7,413 nucleotides of DNA, taken from Candidatus Pacearchaeota archaeon RBG_13_36_9. GTDB taxonomy: Archaea; Nanobdellota; Nanobdellia; Pacearchaeales; GW2011-AR1. A program made the position numbers and the translations under genes. Below are positions 1-5,167 of the stretch, in pieces (positions within the stretch are counted from its first letter, which is position 1; every line of letters starts with the position of its first letter). Location of the stretch: the NCBI GenBank assembly GCA_001786395.1, contig MFWN01000029.1:3707-11119 (forward strand), written 5' to 3'. The notes below the pieces were generated by a model. That model had not been told where the DNA came from and ran no database searches. It worked only from the letters and a program-made list of their open reading frames with translations.

Positions 1-998
1 CAGATATAATGCCAGAACATAGAAAGATTTTTTCAACTTCAAGAGGAGATAGATTTGGGAGTGGTGCAATTCCTTTTAACAGCCACATACAGATGTGCGC
101 AGCAGCACAACCATTTATTTCAGGGGGAATATCAAAGACAATGAATCTCCCAGAACAAGCATCAGTCAAACAAATCTATGATGGATTTTTGCTTGGGCAC
201 AGTCTTGGATTAAAAGGCCTAACTGTTTTTAGGGATAATAGCAAACCTATATCTGCAATGGGCAAGCAAAATATATATAAAGAATTTAAAAGAGGAGAAA
301 AAAGAGATTTACCTAACAAAAGAATGTGTAAGGAATTTGAATTCACAATAGCAAATGAAAACAACCCTCAAACAATACACCTCCTTGTAAGTGAATATCC
401 TGGAGGTACTCCGGGTCAAATAACTTTTTTAGCTTATAAAGGAGGACAATCATTAGGAACTCTCGTAAGTATTGCAGGAATAAGTGCATCTAAAAGCTTG
501 AAAAGAGGTGTTGCTTTAGAAGAAGTTGTTGGGCCATGGCTTGAACATAATTTTAAACCAAATGGTATGGTTTATGGATATGATTATATACATCATTGTA
601 AAAATGTTCTGGAACTTGCAGCTAAAATAATTTTGCTTGAATATAAAGGTAGGGTTGAATTTGCTGATGATCCTAAAGCGTTTGCTGATAACCCTGAGTT
701 GATTACCCAACTAAGAGGTTTCCAAAATGGAGCACTCAGATACTACGAGAGAGCAGGTGTAGACTCGTGGGATTTTACGCAAGTTATGAAGGACCCTGAG
801 TATGGAGGATTTGAAGAACCAGATTCTAAAGATCCTATAAAAGCGCTACTTTTAAAAACAAAAAAAGAATCTGCAAAGAATCCTTTTAGTTCCGACTTGC
901 TTCCATGCCCAAACTGTGAACAAAATACCCTAAGGAGAATAAGTTCAAACTGCTATGAGTGCCCATGTGGACATAAGGTTGGTGGATGTGTTACTTAA
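1..998 (+). CDS. nrdJ: Class II (adenosylcobalamin-dependent) ribonucleotide reductase, C-terminal part
   Basis: Partial gene, open at the left edge; the frame reads from base 3 (Asp-Ile-Met...). The enzyme reduces ribonucleotides to deoxyribonucleotides in the cytosol. The family call rests on the late catalytic-domain block ending in IQMCAAAQPFISGGISKTMN (about bases 93-152), followed by LGLKGLTVFRDNSKP and the segment ISASKSLKRGVALEEVV, all characteristic of NrdJ-type enzymes. The tail carries cysteines at residues 300, 303, 315, 318, 320 and 327, counted from the Met at base 9. This matches the C-terminal zinc-ribbon/redox-cysteine tail of NrdJ, which is re-reduced by thioredoxin; a thioredoxin gene lies 1.8 kb downstream. 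The spacing of the second cysteine cluster (CPCG) is tighter than the usual CxxC. The stop at 996-998 abuts or overlaps dut, which suggests co-transcription. The radical-site cysteines and B12 site lie outside the window, so class II is inferred from the C-terminal half only. Confidence 0.9.
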   Translation, partial: DIMPEHRKIFSTSRGDRFGSGAIPFNSHIQMCAAAQPFISGGISKTMNLPEQASVKQIYDGFLLGHSLGLKGLTVFRDNSKPISAMGKQNIYKEFKRGEKRDLPNKRMCKEFEFTIANENNPQTIHLLVSEYPGGTPGQITFLAYKGGQSLGTLVSIAGISASKSLKRGVALEEVVGPWLEHNFKPNGMVYGYDYIHHCKNVLELAAKIILLEYKGRVEFADDPKAFADNPELITQLRGFQNGALRYYERAGVDSWDFTQVMKDPEYGGFEEPDSKDPIKALLLKTKKESAKNPFSSDLLPCPNCEQNTLRRISSNCYECPCGHKVGGCVT

Positions 999-1000
999 AC

Positions 1001-1426
1001 ATGCAGCTCAAAATAAAAAAACTAAATCCAGAGGCAAAACTTCCAAGCTATGCACATAAAGGAGATGCTGGATTGGACTTGTTTTCCTGCGAGGATGCTG
1101 TTTTAAAGCCAGGGGAGAGAAAAATGTTTTCTACGGGCATATCAACAGAATTTCCAGAAGGCTATGTGGCTCTGATTTGGGACAAATCAGGAATTGCTGC
1201 TTCTGGAATAAAGACGATGGGAGGGGTTCTAGAGCATACTTATCGCGGAGAGTACAAAGTCATAACGCTGAATACTTCTTCTGAGAATTATGAAATAAAA
1301 AAAGGGCAGAAAATTGCACAGCTGCTGATTCAGCCGATAGTAACTGCTGAAGTGGAAGAGGCTAATGAATTGAGCGAGACAAAAAGAGGAGAGGGAGCTT
1401 TTGGAAGCACTGGACTGAATGTATGA
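1001..1426 (+). CDS. dut: dUTP diphosphatase (trimeric dUTPase family)
   Basis: Hydrolyses dUTP to dUMP and pyrophosphate. This keeps uracil out of DNA and supplies the dTMP precursor, which fits its place directly after ribonucleotide reductase. The 141 residues match the usual length. All five family motifs are present: motif 1 GDAGLDLFS (21-29), motif 2 around K62-S63-G64, motif 3 GGVLEHTYRGE (74-84), motif 4 KKGQKIAQL (100-108) and the P-loop-like motif 5 RGEGAFGSTG (129-138). Two differences stand out. Motif 2 has Lys where Arg is common, and motif 3 has Glu78 where the catalytic Asp of the common GVID motif sits. I chose ATG 1001 because the protein then begins MQLKIKKLNP, typical of the family, and the start clears the upstream stop. 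An in-frame ATG at 986 would add five residues (MCYLN) and overlap nrdJ by 13 bases. The GGTGG at 981-985 is the only Shine-Dalgarno-like sequence and lies 15 bases before 1001. Confidence 0.93.
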   Translation: MQLKIKKLNPEAKLPSYAHKGDAGLDLFSCEDAVLKPGERKMFSTGISTEFPEGYVALIWDKSGIAASGIKTMGGVLEHTYRGEYKVITLNTSSENYEIKKGQKIAQLLIQPIVTAEVEEANELSETKRGEGAFGSTGLNV

Positions 1427-1427
1427 T

Positions 1428-1458
1428 TAAGAATAAAAGATATGAAAATAAAAATTAA
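1428..1458 (-). terminator. Possible T-rich terminator of the minus-strand hypothetical gene
   Basis: Read on the minus strand, the sequence just after the stop at 1455 contains several T-runs (TTTTAATTTTTATTTTC). This is the usual look of an archaeal factor-independent terminator. It lies in the convergent gap with dut. No hairpin is evident, and AT-richness alone could produce it. Confidence 0.3.
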
Positions 1459-1883
1459 AACTCTATATCTGAATATGGATTCTTCCCATATCTCTTTGCA
1501 AAATCTTGATAGGATATAGGTGCTTTACGTTCCATATCTCTTTCGTCTATAACCATTGTTGCTACCGGTTCCCTATATACCCTAGAAAATTCTTCGATTG
1601 GTGTACTTCTCATGCCTGAAGATAAAACACTTCCAATTGCCATATCAACTAACTTGCTTCTAACCTCTCTTCCAACTCTGCTATTTTTTATTCCAGGATG
1701 CCTATCAATAAAATCGACTCCTGCCTTAGAAATATTATATATAATTCCAGGCTCGCCAGAAGCGGAAGTAGCAGTACAAGCCACTAAACATAAAGCTGCA
1801 GCAACATAAAGTGCAGCTGGTGCTCTGTATTTTGTTGGAGGCCGTACGTTCTTTTGTTTTATAATTGGATCTTCAGTTGCCAT
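1455..1883 (-). CDS. Small lipoprotein-like or membrane-anchored protein, unknown function
   Basis: A 142-residue protein I do not recognise. The N-terminus is charged (residues 1-20, with several Lys and Arg). It is followed by a hydrophobic stretch from about P22 to A35 ending in L33-V34-A35-C36, which matches a lipobox. This predicts either lipid modification at Cys36 with export, or a simple membrane anchor. After a short small-residue linker (TATSASGEPG), residues 48-142 look soluble and mixed helical, with many Arg and Asp residues and no motif I can name. The start is supported by a TTTATAAA box at 1905-1912, centred 25.5 bases before the ATG, as expected for a leaderless archaeal transcript. 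The box also implies transcription independent of the NUDIX gene upstream. The gene is convergent with dut. A 65-residue open frame on the opposite strand (1612-1809) is a shadow of it. Confidence 0.72.
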   Translation of the reverse strand: MATEDPIIKQKNVRPPTKYRAPAALYVAAALCLVACTATSASGEPGIIYNISKAGVDFIDRHPGIKNSRVGREVRSKLVDMAIGSVLSSGMRSTPIEEFSRVYREPVATMVIDERDMERKAPISYQDFAKRYGKNPYSDIEF

Positions 1884-1904
1884 AAAATATAGAAAAAGAG
1901 GGGG

Positions 1905-1912
1905 TTTATAAA
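1905..1912 (-). promoter_or_regulatory. TATA box of the lipobox-protein gene
   Basis: TTTATAAA preceded on the minus strand by AAAGG (a BRE-like purine stretch). Its centre is 25.5 bases before the ATG at 1883, placing the transcription start at or next to the start codon. This spacing matches the surface-protein gene at 3310. Confidence 0.7.
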
Positions 1913-1955
1913 CCTTTCTATTGTAACTACTATTGAGTAAAGAACTATAACTTAA

Positions 1956-2597
1956 TCAACTGGCTTGTCTTAAATAAGCTATTAATGGGGCTACTGCAAT
2001 TCTTGACCAGTTTTCAGCTTGAAATTCTGGAATCTTACACAGCTGGCTTAAGTCCTGGACATCTCTTAATCTTCCTTCAGCAATCTCCGGGTCTTTTGGA
2101 GTTATTAAAGTTGCATTTGTTTCAACAACATACAACAAACTAAAATGAACCTGCCCAACAGGGTTAGAATCATCGTTAATACAACCAATATTTCTTACTT
2201 TTCGGACGTCTCCATGAATAGTTACTTCTTCTCCCAGTTCCCTTAGAAAACCAGCTGTTAAAATATTTTCTGCCTGGTCAGAAGGCTCGACATGCCCGCC
2301 AACTCCCCAGCTCCACTTGCCCTGCAGCCTTGCCTCATCATACTTGCCTTCGACTTTTTTTGCCCTCTTGAATGCAAAAACCTGCCCAAGCGAAGGATTA
2401 ACAACCATTGCATAAGGAATTGGCTGCTTGAAGCGAGGATCTTCTTCTACATCCCCTCTCCTCACCCATTCTGGTCTTTCTAGAATCCTTGCTTCGTAAT
2501 CCACTTCTCCTGCTTCTCTGAATCCCTGAAAATAATCCCCATTACCTCCAAAAAGAACTTCTCTTCTAACAGCCAGTATCATTGAGTCCTCTGCCAT
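1956..2597 (-). CDS. NUDIX hydrolase, MutT-like predicted phosphoesterase
   Basis: A 213-residue protein whose centre carries a NUDIX box. GKWSWGVGGHVEP (93-105) leads into the helix with R119-E120-L-G-E123-E124, the metal-binding REUxEE core. NUDIX enzymes hydrolyse nucleoside diphosphates linked to another group, often to clean damaged nucleotides or control signalling nucleotides; the substrate cannot be read from the sequence. The long N-terminal part has a DPRFKQPIPYAMVVN segment (53-67), followed by a strand and RLQGKWSWGVGGH. This resembles the COG4112 group of predicted MutT-type phosphoesterases, as I recall it. The box is not canonical: the first Gly and first Glu of Gx5Ex7REUxEExGU do not fall in register (P105, N111), and the late Gly is Thr126. 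MAEDSM offers a second Met at residue 6. ATG 2597 is preferred because of the TATA-like box about 34 bases upstream. The gene is divergent from thioredoxin. Confidence 0.85.
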   Translation of the reverse strand: MAEDSMILAVRREVLFGGNGDYFQGFREAGEVDYEARILERPEWVRRGDVEEDPRFKQPIPYAMVVNPSLGQVFAFKRAKKVEGKYDEARLQGKWSWGVGGHVEPSDQAENILTAGFLRELGEEVTIHGDVRKVRNIGCINDDSNPVGQVHFSLLYVVETNATLITPKDPEIAEGRLRDVQDLSQLCKIPEFQAENWSRIAVAPLIAYLRQAS

Positions 2598-2626
2598 GCT
2601 ACTTAATGCAATAAGAACTTATTAAC

Positions 2627-2635
2627 TATTTATAT
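2627..2635 (-). promoter_or_regulatory. Probable TATA box of the NUDIX gene
   Basis: On the minus strand this reads ATATAAATA, centred about 34 bases before the ATG at 2597. It predicts a start about 8 bases upstream of the codon, giving a nearly leaderless mRNA. No Shine-Dalgarno sequence is visible between box and start. Confidence 0.5.
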
Positions 2636-2662
2636 TCCTGACTATACATTTCTTTTTGTTTT

Positions 2663-2715
2663 CTTATAAATATTATATGGTTTCGGCAAAGCACAAAAGC
2701 ACAAACCTTTTAAAG
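2663..2715 (+). promoter_or_regulatory. Candidate thioredoxin promoter region (two possible TATA boxes)
   Basis: Two candidates face the thioredoxin gene. CTTATAAA at 2663-2670 would give a leader of about 65 nt. AACCTTTTAAAGG around 2704-2717 would start transcription near 2737, with a 25-nt leader that still contains the AGAGGTG ribosome binding site at 2745-2751. The sequence does not decide between them. Confidence 0.4.
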
Positions 2716-2761
2716 GAGAAACTTCTAATTTTTTAATGATTTGCAGAGGTGCATCTGGAAA

Positions 2762-3097
2762 ATGGTCGCAAATAATGACCTTGCAATGGACATATCAGAG
2801 AAAGAATTTGAAGAGACAATCAGCAATCCCAATGGATTGACTGTTGTAGATTTCTATGCAGAATGGTGCATGCCTTGCCTGATGATTGCTCCTGTTATTG
2901 AAGAGCTTGCTGCAAAATTCACAAAAATAAAGTTTGCCAGGGTCAATATCGATGAAAATCACTCACTTTCTTCAAAATTTGATGTTTCTTCAATACCCTG
3001 CCTAATCTTGTTTAAAAGCGGGCATGAGATTGATAGGATTATCGGGGCGCTGCCTGAAGAAGTTATAGAAGAAAAGATAAGGAAGCATATAAAGTAG
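2762..3097 (+). CDS. trxA: Thioredoxin (WCMPC active site)
   Basis: Cytosolic thiol-disulfide oxidoreductase; in this neighbourhood a plausible reductant for ribonucleotide reductase. The 111 residues cover one full thioredoxin fold. The buried Asp30 is in VVDFYAEWC. The active site is W35-C36-M37-P38-C39, and the cis-proline Pro79 is in SSIPCLILFKSG. C-terminal strands and helix are present and nothing is truncated. Two oddities: Met replaces the usual Gly between the active cysteines, and the residue after the cis-proline is Cys80 where Thr is typical, placing a third thiol beside the active site. The start at ATG 2762 is chosen for AGAGGTG at 2745-2751, 10 bases upstream. The frame is open further to a TTG at 2741 (118 residues), but that would place the ribosome binding site inside the gene. 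ATG 2786 is a third option. Confidence 0.93.
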   Translation: MVANNDLAMDISEKEFEETISNPNGLTVVDFYAEWCMPCLMIAPVIEELAAKFTKIKFARVNIDENHSLSSKFDVSSIPCLILFKSGHEIDRIIGALPEEVIEEKIRKHIK

Positions 3098-3106
3098 AAG
3101 TAGGGT

Positions 3107-3122
3107 ATTCTTTCTTTTGTTT
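3107..3122 (+). terminator. Possible T-rich end of the thioredoxin transcript
   Basis: ATTCTTTCTTTTGTTT lies 10-25 bases after the thioredoxin stop and resembles an archaeal poly-T terminator. It runs directly into the TTTATAAA box at 3120-3127. No stem-loop is seen. Confidence 0.3.
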
Positions 3123-3127
3123 ATAAA
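3120..3127 (+). promoter_or_regulatory. TATA box in front of repeat element A
   Basis: TTTATAAA centred 31.5 bases before the first shared base of element A (3155). It predicts transcription from about 3150. The inverted copy, element B, has the same octamer at the same relative position (4981-4988, 32.5 bases away). The octamer is palindromic, so the direction comes from context. Confidence 0.45.
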
Positions 3128-3154
3128 GCCAATAATACGCTCCAAAATCTCGGT

Positions 3155-3238
3155 GCTCGATTTTCTCGCTAATAATTTTATCTTCAGATCGCAAAGATAA
3201 ATGCGCGAAATTGGCAAGCTCCGAGCCAATTGAACCAT
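3155..3238 (+). repeat. Element A: structured inverted-repeat copy, candidate small RNA
   Basis: An 84-bp element related to the reverse complement of 4865-4952. Shared blocks in order: GCTC, TCGCT-N-ATAATTTT, TCTTCA, GCGAAATTGG, AGC and CCAATTGA-N-CCAT. By eye about two thirds of positions agree. Possible structure: an 8-bp stem 3177-3184 with 3194-3201 (TTTATCTT/AAGATAAA), inside a stem 3162-3169 with 3203-3210 with one mismatch, plus a 7-bp hairpin 3209-3215 with 3225-3231 (AATTGGC/GCCAATT, 9-nt loop). The last two overlap by two bases. On the minus strand a 78-codon frame starts here (ATG 3238) but runs back over the thioredoxin 3' end and has no TATA box at the expected place, so I do not call it a gene. 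Function unknown. Confidence 0.55.
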
Positions 3239-3280
3239 ACATACAGGTAAAACAGAACTAGTCTGGTTTAATCAAAAAGA

Positions 3281-3288
3281 TTTATTAA
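3281..3288 (+). promoter_or_regulatory. TATA box of the surface-protein gene
   Basis: TTTATTAA preceded by AAAAAGA and centred 25.5 bases before ATG 3310. This predicts a leaderless transcript. There is no Shine-Dalgarno sequence before the ATG, consistent with that reading. Confidence 0.65.
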
Positions 3289-3309
3289 GGACTCTTTTTT
3301 ATATATTTC

Positions 3310-4827
3310 ATGGTTGATTTAAAAGGGGAAGATGAGGACTCTATAGATGCTGCTTTAACCCAGCAGGTTAATACAGAAAACTCTTCAAAAGAGGATAAAT
3401 TAGAAACAGCTGGAGATCCGGAAAATCCAATCAAGAGGCAAGAGCCAGCTCCTAAGTCTGAACAAAAGCCTAACTACTTAAAAATTATTATAATAGTTTC
3501 TATAATCGTCCTGGCAGTTATTCTTCTCGCTGCTTTAATATTGAGTGCAGTTATGCTGCTTAAAGATAAAGAAGAGAGCAGAATATTAGATAAAGGTGCC
3601 AATATAAAAGAGGCAAAAATAGCAGATGAGAAAACTGCTTATGTTACTCTATCAGACAGTGTGGATTTAACCAAGTTGCAAGAAGTTGAAATTGTATTTT
3701 CTGACGATAAAAATAATGATTATGCATATAGTAGCTCTCAAATATCCCAGCAGTACGAAATCACCCCTAGTGCTATTGGGCTTGGCAGCTTTGAAAATAT
3801 AACTTCTGTTTCAGCTTCCTTTACTTTTAAATCCACTCCTGCTCCTTCTGTAAATAACACCAATACAACAAATAACACTTTTGTAATGTGTACAGACTCT
3901 TGCACAAGCCTTGGCAAAACATGCGGAAACTGGAGTATTTGCAACAAGTCAGTTAGTTGCGGGAACTGCTCTTCTGGAGTGTGCAATTCGACAGGGCAGT
4001 GCCCTGTTTCCTGTTCTGATGAATGTGCAAACGAAGGGCTTTCTTGCCAGGGAAGCATGAGGTACAACTGCAGCGTTGGAACAGACAGGTGCCTGCACAG
4101 GACTAATTTAACAGCGTGCGGAACAGAAGAGACATGCAGCAATGGAGCGTGTGTTGCTGTTGCCGAATGCTCCAGCAACAGCACTTGCTTTAGCAACACC
4201 AGCTTTACTAATATATGCTCAATAGGCTTCTGCAACTCAGCAAGCAAATGCCAGGCTATCTATAACTCTTCTGCACAAATTTGCAGAAATAATGTTTCAG
4301 AATGTGACATGGCTTCAAGCTGCACTGCCAGTTCTGGTACGTGCCCTGCCAACATAAATAAGACAGACGGAACAACCTGCTCTTTAGGCTTCTGCAAGCA
4401 GGGAAAATGTGCTGCATGCTTAAGCGACAGCAACTGCAGCGCAGATGGATGTAATGGAACAGAGTATAGGGACTACTTCTGCAATTCAACAAATTCATGC
4501 CAGTATAATATTATAACAAAAGAAGAAAATTTGACAAATGGCAATTGTGAAGACAGGATTGATAATGACTGTGATGGCTTAAATGACACTGCAGGCGACC
4601 CCGGCTGTGCCGTGCCTATTTGCGGAAACAACATAAAGGAAGGTACAGAGGCGTGTGATGGCGCTGATCTAGCTGGAAAAACCTGCGCTGATTTTGAATG
4701 TGGAAATGGATGTATAATAGAATGTTTAACAGATTGTTCTGACTACGATATAATCTGGTGCCCAGACATTCTTCCATCTATGTCTCCTTTTGCAAGGTTC
4801 TGGGAATGGGTAAAAAATTTATTTTGA
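3310..4827 (+). CDS. Membrane-anchored, cysteine-rich surface protein with MopE-like metal-binding motif
   Basis: A 505-residue protein of unknown role, probably displayed on the cell surface. Residues 1-55 are acidic, hydrophilic and probably cytoplasmic. Residues 59-84 form one long transmembrane helix with no cleavage site evident (type II topology). Residues 87-190 are a small domain rich in Ser, Thr and Asn. From Cys194 to about 490 the chain is dense in cysteine and in N-x-S/T sites, implying disulfide-bonded repeats and N-glycosylation outside the cell. Repeat-like blocks include SLGKTCGNWSICN followed by CGNCSSGVCNSTGQC. Near 412-434, NCEDRIDNDCDGLND matches the Asp/Cys motif of MopE-type calcium- or copper-binding repeats. 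From about 438, CGNNIKEGTEACDGADLAG resembles the DUF4215/Myxococcus Cys-rich repeat. The C-terminus is aromatic (FARFWEWVKNLF) and could be amphipathic. The gene has its own leaderless promoter and is flanked by inverted elements A and B. Adhesion or metal binding is inference. Confidence 0.85.
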   Translation: MVDLKGEDEDSIDAALTQQVNTENSSKEDKLETAGDPENPIKRQEPAPKSEQKPNYLKIIIIVSIIVLAVILLAALILSAVMLLKDKEESRILDKGANIKEAKIADEKTAYVTLSDSVDLTKLQEVEIVFSDDKNNDYAYSSSQISQQYEITPSAIGLGSFENITSVSASFTFKSTPAPSVNNTNTTNNTFVMCTDSCTSLGKTCGNWSICNKSVSCGNCSSGVCNSTGQCPVSCSDECANEGLSCQGSMRYNCSVGTDRCLHRTNLTACGTEETCSNGACVAVAECSSNSTCFSNTSFTNICSIGFCNSASKCQAIYNSSAQICRNNVSECDMASSCTASSGTCPANINKTDGTTCSLGFCKQGKCAACLSDSNCSADGCNGTEYRDYFCNSTNSCQYNIITKEENLTNGNCEDRIDNDCDGLNDTAGDPGCAVPICGNNIKEGTEACDGADLAGKTCADFECGNGCIIECLTDCSDYDIIWCPDILPSMSPFARFWEWVKNLF

Positions 4828-4835
4828 AAATCCTG

Positions 4836-4843
4836 TATAAATA
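4836..4843 (+). promoter_or_regulatory. TATA-like box downstream of the surface gene
   Basis: TATAAATA centred 25.5 bases before an ATG at 4865, the same spacing as the leaderless genes here. That ATG opens a frame of only 19 codons (4865-4924, stop TGA) beginning MAQLVPLAHQFRY, which lies over element B. Either a leaderless micro-ORF or a chance match in AT-rich DNA. Confidence 0.35.
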
Positions 4844-4864
4844 AAGCTCGTTTCTCTCGAAATA

Positions 4865-4952
4865 ATGGCTCAATTGGTTCCTCTTGCTCACCAATTTCGC
4901 TATATTCAACTAATCACAATTTGAAGAAAAATTATCAGCGAAAAAACTGAGC
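4865..4952 (-). repeat. Element B: inverted, structured copy of element A, candidate small RNA
   Basis: An 88-bp element whose reverse complement aligns with 3155-3238. Stems in + coordinates: 4885-4890 with 4948-4953 (TGCTCA/TGAGCA), 4895-4901 with 4937-4943 (TTTCGCT/AGCGAAA), 4905-4909 with 4921-4925, and the alternative hairpin 4872-4878 with 4890-4896 (AATTGGT/ACCAATT, 11-nt loop). In that hairpin the closing T-A pair replaces the C-G pair of element A, a compensatory change. The outer GCTC/GAGC arms do not pair at aligned positions in the two copies, so only the middle stem and the AATTGG hairpin count as conserved. The strand is assigned from the TTTATAAA box at 4981-4988. Confidence 0.55.
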
Positions 4953-4980
4953 AGGCGTTGAGCATTTGCATTTAAGTTGA

Positions 4981-4988
4981 TTTATAAA
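4981..4988. promoter_or_regulatory. Palindromic TATA box, possibly bidirectional
   Basis: TTTATAAA within ATTTATAAAT. To the left it would start an RNA near 4958, just before element B. To the right it would start near 5010 and run through the structured tract towards tRNA-Lys. No other clear TATA box lies in the usual position before the tRNA. Confidence 0.45.
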
Positions 4989-5167
4989 TAGTATAGAAAT
5001 GCAAGTGCGAGAAAGGTTTTTTGAGCCCAGGATATTGGCTCTTTGTAACCATAATTAAGAAAGTTAAAGCGTTCTAAAAACATTTTTAAACTGGTTTTTC
5101 TTAACTGAACTGGCTCACGAGCCCACTCGCTATGAAGATAGCTGATTTGTCTCGTGAACTCGTTCGC
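4989..5167 (+). other. Gene-free, hairpin-rich tract upstream of tRNA-Lys
   Basis: No convincing open frame. Several inverted repeats can be read: GAGCC/GGCTC near 5022-5042, flanked by GGTT/AACC; TTAAGAAA 5055-5062 with TTTCTTAA 5097-5104, enclosing TAAAAA/TTTTTA at 5075-5088; CACGAG near 5116 with CTCGTG near 5152, enclosing GCTAT-GAAG-ATAGC near 5130-5143. It could be a long structured leader of the tRNA transcript or a separate RNA. It lacks the signature sequences of RNase P RNA or SRP RNA that I would recognise. Confidence 0.4.

Noticed and set aside
2736..2840. 34-codon frame from ATG 2736 overlapping the thioredoxin start (MICRGASGKW...)
   Set aside because: A possible leader peptide, since it starts near a predicted transcription start, but it overlaps the real gene in another frame, shows no regulatory residue pattern, and AGAGGTG fits the thioredoxin ATG.
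3002..3238. 78-codon minus-strand frame MVQLARSLPIS...
   Set aside because: It is half antisense to thioredoxin, has no TATA box at the expected spacing, and the related element B does not keep the frame.
3738..4498. Two minus-strand frames (169 and 80 codons) inside the surface gene
   Set aside because: They are shadows of the Cys-rich + strand gene; the His/Leu/Gln-rich composition is what antisense of Cys/Asn/Ser codons produces.
4866..4900. tRNA-like D arm (GGCTCAATTGGT) in element B
   Set aside because: GCTC is not followed by GAGC at D-arm spacing, and no anticodon or T arm follows; the shared bases belong to the AATTGG hairpin.
3155..4952. Elements A and B as ordinary transcription terminators
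   Set aside because: They lie in opposite orientation relative to the genes they follow, so one would be backwards, and neither hairpin is followed by a clean T-run on the gene strand.
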